The notes beneath the pieces are model-generated. The model worked only from the letters and a program-made list of their open reading frames with translations, did no database searches and was not told where the DNA came from. Source: Sapria himalayana (Eukaryota; Streptophyta; Magnoliopsida; Malpighiales; Rafflesiaceae). From it: a stretch of DNA of 64,000 nt. The DNA is taken from NCBI GenBank assembly GCA_029783825.1, contig JAREIK010001468.1, forward strand, positions 3,642,261 through 3,706,260, written 5' to 3'. Below are positions 55,320 through 64,000 of this stretch, one piece after another. Made by a program: the position numbers and the translations under genes. Every line of letters begins with the position of its first letter. The stretch's first letter is position 1.

Positions 55320-56000
55320 AAGGGAGCCTAGGACCCAGGAATTTTTGTGATATCTCAAGAGCGATGAAAGCAAAGCTATGGTGGGAGTTCCACAGCAAAT
55401 AGACCCTCCTCAATAAATTCCTAAATGAAAGGTATTGGAGGAGTACATCGCCTAGAAGCTCGTTTGAATTGACTAGTCCCTGAGAAATACTAGTCAAAGA
55501 ATTTTTTTCAAATTGGATGAATGTAACATTGATAAGCTTACTACAGTTATCCCTCTTGGCATCATGGAACGAATAATGAAAATCATAATCAAAATGTGGA
55601 CAAACTAGTCTTGCTTCTGAATGAAAGTGTGTCACCTTTAAGTTAACATAGGATATGTTTCGTACTAGGGGCGACTCGACGTCAAATCATATAGGCATAT
55701 GACATAAGCATATTCCAATTAAAATTTTCTTCTTTAGTTGGCACATGGCGAATGATTTCATCCCAACGGATGACATATTAAAAAGGAAGGATTTCCACAT
55801 GGCATCAAAGTGTATCAACTGCTCTGATGAAAAGACATGCATACACTTGATGTTTCACTGTGAGGATTCACAACGTGTTTGGCAAGAATACTTCACCAAC
55901 CTGAATACCATAAACATTACAATTAAGCAAGCATTCAAGCTGGATAAGCCATTGAACATAAAAATTCTATCTGCTTTACCATGGAATTGAAGATATGTCT
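55320..56000 (+). pseudogene. LINE ORF2 C-terminal remnant (post-RT region and zf-RVT)
   Basis: AMKAKLWWEFHSKQTLLNKF near 55,370 is the conserved stretch after the L1 RT. IWHKHIPIKI... and ANDFIPTDDILKRKDFHMAS, KCINCSDEKTCIHLMFHCED (55,700-55,880) form the zf-RVT zinc-binding domain with C-x2-C and H-x4-H-C spacing. Confidence 0.82.
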
Positions 56001-56876
56001 TCCTAATGATGATATGAGAGATATGGAAAAAGCATAATAATATTAGATTAAGGTAAAAACAATTCCCAACAGACAGAATCATTTTCAGGATTGACGTATT
56101 AGTCGAAAATATACTGCTAGCATATGGATCAAGAGTTAGACAATGAGATAGACGATCCTGTGACACATGTGTTCTAGACTTCTAGTGTTGTTGATTGGAC
56201 GATCTCCTTGATCTCCATTTTGCAGGTCAATAGTATCACTTTTATGGCACAGGAGCAAGGCTATTGCATCAAGAATCCATATATTTTATGGTATATTACT
56301 TATTAGTTATTGGTGCATCTCCTGCTTTACAGGCTAAATAAAAGTATAACTGGAGCTGATAGAGTTTCGATAGATAAGTGACTTAAGATAAGAGTATTTG
56401 GAAATGTGATTCTTCAAATTTTAGATTTTTTATGCTTTTGAATTCTTATAGTAGCCATACCCTTTTGGCGGCAGATTTATTTTTTTGGTTTTATGTGTAT
56501 TATGAATATAAAACCGAATGGTGCATAGGATTTGACAGGTTGTCCTAGATCAGTCAATCTTTTAGTCTATTATATATTATGTGTGCTTGTGATAATAAAA
56601 TTGTGTATTTTAAAAAATAGTAAAATAATATTTAAATTGAAATTTATCTAATCATTATTAAATTTTGTTAAATTTCAAAAATTATATGTAAATTAATAAA
56701 TATTAATGTATTGATTAATATATATATATATAATATCATTGACCCAACGATATTAATAACTAATTCAAGATCGTTGACATTTGACAGTTGACAGTTGTGA
56801 CCTGTCTGGTGAGCCAAGCAGATTTCTTAAACAGCACCAAAAAACAGATTTGGTTTTGGTTGTTGATCGATCTGTC

Positions 56877-57164
56877 ATGGATTCTCCACTTCTGTCGCAG
56901 TTCCCAGCCACTGGGTTCGTTGTCAACAATGGAGGGAAGACTAGACTGTGCCTGTCTCCTCATTGTCACGGAAGCAGATCGAGCTGGTCAAATGCTGCTG
57001 CTGCCGTACAGAATACGAACAGGACGGTGCCTGATCTGAGCGTCACTGTAAATGGGCTGCACATGCCCAATCCGTTCGTCATTGCTTCAGGTCCGCCTGG
57101 TACCAACTATACTGTGATGAAGCGCGCCTTTGATGAAGGGTGGGGAGCTGTGATTGCTAAAACT
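56877..57164 (+). CDS. PYD1: PYD1 copy 2, exon 1 (tandem duplicate; rest outside window)
   Basis: 96 codons beginning MDSPLLSQFPATGFVVNNGG and ending ...WGAVIAKT at a GTGAGT donor, the same phase-0 junction as copy 1. From VPDLSVTVNG onward the protein is identical to copy 1. The 5' half (transit peptide) differs at many residues and is two codons longer (NTNRT). About 56,780-56,876 also aligns with copy 1's leader. No exon 2 is found in the remaining 6.8 kb; copy 1's first intron is 24 kb, so later exons may lie beyond 64,000. It could instead be an orphan exon or truncated duplicate. A LINE sits about 270 bp upstream. Confidence 0.85.
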
Positions 57165-57840
57165 GTGAGTAGCATAATCAATTATCAAGAAAGGCAATAC
57201 ATGCATAGAATACATATACATGCATAAGTTTGGTTTGTGCAAAATATTTGCAGTTGAAAATTTAAGTATCCAGCATGAATATTATTCAACTTAATGCATG
57301 CTTTCTTTGTTTGACAAGCATGAAGTAAAACAACAAAAAATTATAATTACATTCTTATTTATTTGATTAATATTATGAATGTTAATTATTAACTTTGTCA
57401 TTATATAAATTTAAGATTATAAATAAATAACAAATCCAACTTAAAAATAACTAAAATAACTTAGAAAAAAATATATATTTATTCAAAATATATTTGTGTA
57501 TAAGAAAATTGTTTGGATTAATCCACAATTTGAGTGTTATTGTCAAAGACATAAAGTAAGATAAAAAAAGAAGAAGAAGAAGAAAAGAAGAAACTAAGTA
57601 TAAAAAAAAAATTCTAATTTTTATAAACTTCAACAATATTGATTAAATTGGTGCGTAAATATTCAGAATATCAAATAAGAATAGAAATAAATCACAAATT
57701 AGTTTGAATTAATAGAGGATCAATCAAAAGGTAGAATGTAATAATAATTTTTTTCTTCCCATTTGTTGATCTTGTTAATGGCAACTAATGACATATGATA
57801 ATTTTCCTGGCTTTTCAAAGAAGAATAACAATAGAAGAAA
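57165..57840 (+). other. Copy 2 intron 1 start with empty site of copia C
   Basis: The first 20 bases equal copy 1's intron start bar one. GCAGTTGAAAATTTAAGTAT and a single GCATG (57,273-57,277) mark the uninterrupted insertion site. The following sequence aligns with 26,861-27,460. Confidence 0.75.
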
Positions 57841-57959
57841 TCTAGAACAAAATATACTTTCCAAGTTTAATTGATGATGATCATGATAGAAAAAAACTCA
57901 AAAAATATTATTTCCTAATTGATTTATGGAGAATAATGATAGAAAAGCTTAAATTATTC

Positions 57960-60800
57960 TCATTTAGGATTGTGCTAGTTTGGCATTGCTAGTTAGACAC
58001 CTCTAAGTATAAATATATGAGCAGAGTCAGTTGTTACTCCTTTGTAAGGAATAATAACTAGATAAGTAAAAAAGTCTAGCTATTACTTCAGTGTTTGAAT
58101 AATGTACATTTTTTAGGATCTAGTCCTTAAAATAGGATTGCCCTAGAAGAGTGCTGGAGTACCCAATGAAGATACATTTGATGATATTTTCTATCATCTT
58201 CTATTTGCCTATAGAGAGGTCCTAAACAAAATAAATATACCCAAAAATATTTGGTAGAAGGTTAAATAGTCTATCTTCTAGGTGTACAAGTTGGTATGAG
58301 GTATGACCTAAAAAAATAAAAGATAATATTCAATTGATTAAGAATTTAATAGTTAATACCACTTCTTCCCAAAGATGTCTAGGCACACCATTGAAGTAGG
58401 AGAGTGACATGGTCATCTCAATTAGATGTTTGTTAATCAGCATATGATTTATGAAGAACTATCCTATGTTCATCGAAGAAACAAGAAATTTGATGAAAAG
58501 TGTCCCTAAAATTCATTATCATTCCTAAATATTTAATATCACATACTAATTGAGTTTTTATTTTTTCATGAAATTAAATAAAAATAGAAATTTTTTGATA
58601 TTTTTACTTAAATATTGATAATCATATAAATCGAGTATTATAATCAATAAAATTAATAAATATATCAAATCATTATATATTATCATTCTATAGGGATCAT
58701 TATTATCTTATTTACTCTTAAATTCTTGAGTAAATCAGATGAAATAAGTTCCTCTTAATACTTTTATAATGTATCAGATAAATAACTCTAATATGATATC
58801 ATAAAATTAATGAGAAGTGTATTCAAATTTATTATTATTCTAACTATTTAATATTATATACAAAATAAGTTTTTAGTCTTTCATAAGATTTAATAAAAAT
58901 AGAAAAAAAATTGAGATTTTTTCTTAAATATTAACAACTACATAAATTGAATATAATAATCAATAAAAATAATAAAATATTGCTAACTATTATATGTTGT
59001 CATTCTATAAGGTTCTCAAATTTCTAAGTAAATCAAATGGAATTAGTCCCTCCCAATACTTTTCTATTGTGTCGGATAAGAAACTTTAGTATCATATCAT
59101 AAAATTGATGAGAATTGTATTCAAATTTATTAGCATTTCTAAATATTTAATATCACATACAAATTGAGTTTTTATTCTATCATGAAATTTAAAAAAAATA
59201 GAAAAAATTTGATATTTTTTCTTAAATATTGACAATCACATAAATCAAGTATAATAATTAATAAAAATAATAAAATATTGCTAACTATTATTTGTTGTCA
59301 TTCTATAGGGTTCTTAAATGTATAAGTAAATCATGTAGAATAAGTTTCTCATACTACTTTTCTAATGTGTCAAATAATAAACTCTAGTATGATTTCATTA
59401 TATTGATAAGAAGTATATTCAAATTTATTATCATTTCTAAATATTCAATATCACATATAAACTGAGTCTTTATTCTTTCATAAGATTTAATAAAAGTAAA
59501 AAAAAATAGATTTTTTCTTAAATATCGACAGCCACATAAATCAAGTATAATAATCAATAAAAATAATAAAATTTAGCTAGATATTATATTTTATCATTCA
59601 ATAGGGTTCTCAAATTTTTGAGTAAATCAGATGGAATAAGACCCTCCTAATACTTTTTTAATGTACTGGATAAGAAACTCTATTATCATATCAAAATTGA
59701 TGAGAAGTGTATTCAAATTTATTATCATTTCTAAATATTTAATATCACATACAAACTGTATTTTTATTCTTTCATAAGATTTAATAAAAATAGAAAAAAA
59801 AATGAGATTTTTTCTTAAACATTGACAACCACATAAATCAAGTATAACAATCAATAAAAAAATAAAATATTGCTAACTATTATATGTTGTCATTCTATAG
59901 GGTTCTCAAATTTTTAAGTAAATCATATGGAATAAGTCCCTCCTAAAACTTTTCTAATGTGTCTGATAAGAAACTCTAGTATCATATCATAAAAATAATG
60001 AGAAATGTGTTTAAATTTATTATCATTTCTAAATATTTAATATCATATACAAACTAAGTTTTTATTCTTTAATAAGATTTAATAAAAATAGAAAAAAATT
60101 GTTATCTGACATGTTTTTTATCATATAAGAAACATGTCACCATCAATAGACATTATTTTTTTAATGTCATATCTGACATGTTTCTTATCATAAGATTTAA
60201 TAGAAAAAAAAATTCTTTCATAAGATTTAATAAATTTTTGAGTGAATTAGATAAAATAAATATTCCCTAATACTTTTCTAATGTGCTAGATAAGAAACTC
60301 TAGCACGTTTTCTTATCTGACATGTTCACCATCAATAGACATTATTTTTCTAATGTTTAGCTCTAAAATTTTTAGCTTATCCAGTGAAGTATGTTCAAGC
60401 TGAGAATGAATCATTAGTGGATTAATAATAATCAAACATTTATAAGGGCTCATGTGAGTCAAAAAGAATCTTTATTTTACTTAATTTTTAGGAAAGTCAT
60501 TTATTTTATTTGACAATCCTACATAAAAATATTAATCACGGAGAAAATATTGTCATAATACTTATTGATTCTTAATATAACTAATAAAAAATAAGTTATG
60601 ACGATAACTCTATTACATATAAGACATGTCAAACAGAATGGATCAACATCGATGTTGTTATCCACCTTAGCCTGTATAATAATGTTATTTTTCACAATAT
60701 TATTGGAAGATATAGACTCAACAAAAATAATAAAAAAAGAATGATTACTTATTGTATGGGTAATGACTCCTAAATTTACTATCCAAGAATTTTAAGTGAG
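57960..60800 (-). mobile_element. Copia fragment F (minus strand): protease site, integrase and amplified tandem repeats
   Basis: Minus-strand remnants: WIVNLGVITHTIS near 60,775 (decayed WIIDSGATDHMT, the aspartic protease site), IHSQLEHTSLDKLKILELNI near 60,390, FNGVPRHLW with TIKFLIN near 58,390-58,320 (integrase, family PKHLWGxAVLTACFLINR) and KCIFIGYS near 58,170. Between them lies an AT-rich array of ~300-bp units. The limits are approximate. It shares its structure with fragment D at 33.0-34.6 kb. Confidence 0.6.
58480..60300. repeat. ~300-bp tandem repeat array, about six units
   Basis: The phrases TGATGAGAAGTGTATTCAAA, TTTATTATCATTTCTAAATA, GAGTTTTTATTCTTTCATAA and TCATTCTATAGGGTTCTCAA recur at about 58,500, 58,825, 59,110, 59,405, 59,700 and 59,995. 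Units diverge by point changes. Two shorter units occur at 33,560-34,130. No coding function is apparent. Confidence 0.8.
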
Positions 60801-63280
60801 GTGGTGAGAATAAAATATAGTAAATATAGACTTGTCCATGCTAGTAACACAAAGAACAAAATTTAGCACGTTCTTCTTTATAAAACATTAGTGTAACACA
60901 ATCAGTATATATGTTTGTAGAATAATTATCATGACTAGGTCTAGTAGTCGGTTGTATTGCCATTGAATTTTGGGTGGTCATTGCAACACATGATGCAATG
61001 TTTAACACATCTTTCAAATTTCTCATACTCTCATAGAAAGATTAGGTTACCATTGCCTTTATGTCTTTCGAGTTATCTCTACAAAGTTTCCTATCACTTT
61101 CTGTCATTGTGTGATGAAGATGTTGTAGCATTATGTCTATTCGTATCAATTATATTTGACCTAGTTTTTAATTTTCATTGAATTATTTCTAATTGTCTCA
61201 TTTTAAGTGTAATTATTTTTTTAGTCACAACACAGTTTCACACAAATATATAAAAATAGGGTATTATACAAAATTTATGAAACAATAAATTTGCATAAAT
61301 AATTATTGTGTTATGCAAACTTTTTTGAAAATATACAAAATTAGTGCCACCTTGCAGAAAACTTACCTATGATTCAATGTGAAGCCTTGCTAGGTGTTAC
61401 TTCGGGAAGGAGATAGGAAAGAGAGGAGAAATGGAGAGAAAAAATTGAAAAAATAGAAAATAATTGTATGATACCATTTTTTTATATACATATCCTTCTA
61501 CATAGGTGATTTGGAGCATCCCACAATTTGGCTATACCCAAATAATGAAAAATAAATAAATAATAAAAAAAATAATAAACTAAAAACTTCTTCAACATGC
61601 TATTATTTTGGCAATTGTGGTTGTTATTGATGGAAAAATTAGAGCAATTAATGGCAATTTCTGCTATAAATCTTCCATGATTACATTCACAAGTCTTATA
61701 TAATGGAACAAAGCCTTTTCCACTTGCAACATCAAGCTAGTTCGAGTAAAATTTCTAGCATTGAAGGGTTGGAGAAACAATGATGCCATAAGGAATGGCG
61801 ATTATTGCAGTGTATCCTCTTTAACCAAGAATGTGTAATGCATGAACAAAATCCACATTCATAGAGATCAATATGATAGGAGTAGGACCCACATTTATTA
61901 AAATTGCCTTGTTGTTGCAATTTGTTTTTGTCGTCTGGAACATCGATGAACTTGTTGTCAATTCTTTGGAAACCTTCTCTGAGTCTCCTTGAGAAAAAAT
62001 GTAAATCCTTGTGTGCACAAAATGTCATGATTGCTCCATTGATTATGAGGTGAATGCACAAAGCCATTCAAATATTTTCAACTACATGTTTGGAAGGAAC
62101 ATCACTTGGGATAGAACAATTTTTATTGTTCTAGAGGGTCGTAATTGGATCTAATGACATATCTTGATTACTCTATTCTAATGGAGATTGGGGTGCCCAT
62201 GGCACACTCATATCTGACATAATAATTATTTTCATGTAGTTCAGTATTATGTTCCTATGAATTATTCTCATGCATATGAAATCAACTATATTATAAGTGT
62301 TGACTTTTTATTTATTTTTTTTGTTATGTTATTTATTTTTTTATTGTTTGGGAGCACCTGACATGTATCTTGCCCCAAACTATATATATATATATATATA
62401 TAAGTGGTGAATGGGTGCCAACACCAAGGTGCACAGTTGTTGTTGCATATTATGGAATCACCAATGATAGTAATTGCTAGAAGATTTGACAATGGTGGTA
62501 GTGCCACCATACTATAGCTTTAAAACACATATATACATTGAGTATTTTAGGTATATTATTGGATTTTGATGTCATTGGACGTATAGAATCATTGTCAAAG
62601 TTAGATTACAATCATCGACATTGATGGAATTAATGATGATAAAAAAGCTATATTGTCAACCAAGCATTGCTTTATATGTTATTGTAAAAAAATGGCACTT
62701 CAGCTTTAACCGGGCAGCCCACAAAGTTTTTATAGGGCATTGTGCATTTTCTTTATATACAAAAAAAATGTTTTAGTCAATTTTGTATTTTGGTTATTTC
62801 TCTTTTGTGTAAAAATTTGTATTATGTTGAAATAAAAAGATAATCAGAATCAATGTAAGATAACTAGGGATATCCCAATAGAAATTAATGGCAGCTATCT
62901 TTTTTTTGTGGGCTACATTGATGAGGATCTGGTTTGTGACATAAGGATGTGTGAATCCCTTATTGAAATACTCACTTGAAATTGAGATTTAGACTATTGA
63001 GTAGATGTAGATCAATACATAACTACTAGTGCACCTGTGGTATGATCTGAGTGTATTAAGTATATTTGACTTTTGCAACACTTACAAGAGGATTTGGGAC
63101 ACTATTGTTTTGATATATTTTATAGAAATATTTTATTTATATAATCTTATTATTTAATTGTGGATGTTCAAATTGATTTATTAATTGATGTATCTCACTA
63201 TGTGATATGGACATAATTATGCGAGAAGATTATTAATGTGGTATTGATATTGACATAGAGGCATGTTATATGAGAAAACA
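60801..63280. other. AT-rich DNA, no recognised gene
   Basis: Probably further copy 2 intron 1 and retrotransposon debris. Overlapping minus-strand frames at 61,732-62,067 have no domain I recognise. A (TA)n run lies at about 62,380-62,402. GGGAGCACCTGACATGT at 62,349 also occurs in variant form near 39,846 and 41,755, perhaps a shared LTR end. Confidence 0.5.
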
Positions 63281-63940
63281 TATTAAAGTTTCATATTCAA
63301 CAAGTCGGGAGGTATTAAGAGTGATATGTTATATCTGATCAACTCAGAAGTTTGGAGATACTATGGAATGATCATGATTAATGATTAGAGATATTTTATT
63401 ATTTTTATTGATGATTATACTTGATATACATGATTATTGATATTTAAGAAAAATCTCATTTTTTTTCAATTTTTTTGAAATTTTATCAAAAAAAAAAAGC
63501 TTAGATATGATATCAAGATATTAAGAAATAATAATGTACTAAATTATATTTGTAATCAGTTTTTTTTAGAAGCATAAAATGATTTACTAGATATGATCAT
63601 GTGTTGATACTATCGCATAGAATAAGATGATTAACAGGAAGGATTGATATACGATTGAGTCAACTATGACACTCCTTCATAAGAGTGTACCTAGGTGTTT
63701 TTGAGAAGAGGTGTTAACTGCTAAATTTTTGATTGATTAGTTATTTATTTTTATTTTCTCAGGCCATATCTCATTCCATTTCGTATGTTCCAGAGCTTTT
63801 TTATCTTTTATCCAAGATTTTGTAATATACTTTTTTTTTATAAGATCACTCTTCGGGCAGGGGGGAAAGTGCCTATATGTGCCATCAAATATGCTTTTGC
63901 TTAGTACTATAATATTTAGAAAGGGTAAGTGTTATTCACT
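63280..63940 (+). pseudogene. Copia integrase remnant G (plus strand)
   Basis: Reads LINSEVWRYY, then YFIIFIDDYT near 63,400 (DDY of the integrase core), RKDRYTIESTMTLLHKSVPR-like sequence near 63,640, EEVLTAKFLID near 63,700 and CAIKYAFA near 63,890 (family KCVFLGYS). Stops and frameshifts occur throughout. It is interrupted by a hAT-like end at 63,941. Confidence 0.65.
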
Positions 63941-64000
63941 TTAAGGTGTCAAATGGGCCAGGCGGCCCAGGCATGACCCATGCATGGCTTGGTTTAATAG
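63941..64000. mobile_element. Left end of another hAT-type element, cut by the window edge
   Basis: TTAAGGTGTCAAATGGGCC followed by GGCGGCCCAGGCATG resembles the left terminus and subterminal style of the local hAT family, with two changes in the first ten bases. The remainder lies outside. Confidence 0.55.

Larger units (their letters stand above)
53776..56610 (+). mobile_element. L1-type LINE, internally deleted, upstream of PYD1 copy 2
   Basis: ORF1 remnants (DUF4283 and CCHC knuckle) are followed without endonuclease or catalytic RT by the C-terminal part of ORF2. The left and right limits are where similarity to copy 1's upstream DNA breaks and resumes. The 3' end is A/T-rich, without a clear poly(A) or long target duplication. 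Confidence 0.75.

Noticed and set aside
57985..58005. TTAGACACCTCTAAG resembling a hAT right end
   Set aside because: The equivalent place at 33.0 kb (GTTAGACCCATCAAGG) belongs to the shared copia D/F sequence; no GC-rich subterminal DNA or target duplication is present.
61732..62067. 111-codon minus-strand frame as a possible gene
   Set aside because: No recognised domain, low-complexity surroundings and a competing frame over the same DNA; probably retrotransposon debris.
1..64000. CRISPR array, bacterial operon or organelle genome insert
   Set aside because: No short regularly spaced direct repeats with unique spacers, no Shine-Dalgarno-led gene runs and no recognisable plastid or mitochondrial genes.

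Overview
The window is nuclear DNA of a flowering plant. It is AT-rich and repeat-laden, the genes have many introns, and the transposable elements are typical plant ones: Ty1/copia, hAT, an L1-type LINE and a tRNA-derived SINE. The two recognisable host gene families look monocot-like to me, possibly palm, but that is a memory-based impression I could not test. There are no bacterial-type operons, no CRISPR array and no tRNA or rRNA gene.

Left edge (1-1.46 kb): the first two exons, on the minus strand, of a gene for a DUF760 protein (family of the Arabidopsis UV-B-induced chloroplast protein At3g17800). The rest lies left of the window. From 1.6 to 18.4 kb the DNA is mostly decayed transposons. 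Two copies of one copia family lie in opposite orientation (about 2.4-5.5 kb plus; 11.5-18.4 kb minus, with a probable solo LTR of another family inside it). A decayed hAT element lies between them.

Centre (19,501-52,607): a complete seven-exon gene for plastid dihydropyrimidine dehydrogenase, PYD1, first enzyme of uracil and thymine breakdown. The exons join in frame into 427 residues with GT-AG introns. Intron 1 is 24.4 kb. It holds a full-length decayed copia element (20,005-26,855) carrying two nested hAT-type non-autonomous elements, a decayed hAT transposase with another small element inside it, further copia pieces and a SINE. Intron 3 (5.8 kb) holds a well-preserved hAT element of 3,764 bp with perfect 8-bp target duplications and a transposase apparently broken by one frameshift.

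Right part (53.3-64 kb): a partial tandem duplicate of the PYD1 5' end. Upstream DNA, exon 1 (56,877-57,164) and early intron 1 are all recognisable. A truncated L1-type LINE sits just upstream of the second exon 1. The copy-2 intron shows the empty site of the 6.85-kb copia insertion, so that element arrived after the duplication. Exons 2-7 of copy 2, if they exist, lie beyond 64 kb. The window ends in a copia integrase fragment interrupted by another hAT-like end.

I found no unknown molecular system. The most informative content is the PYD1 duplication, with filled and empty insertion sites that order events in time, and the hAT family with its nested derivatives.
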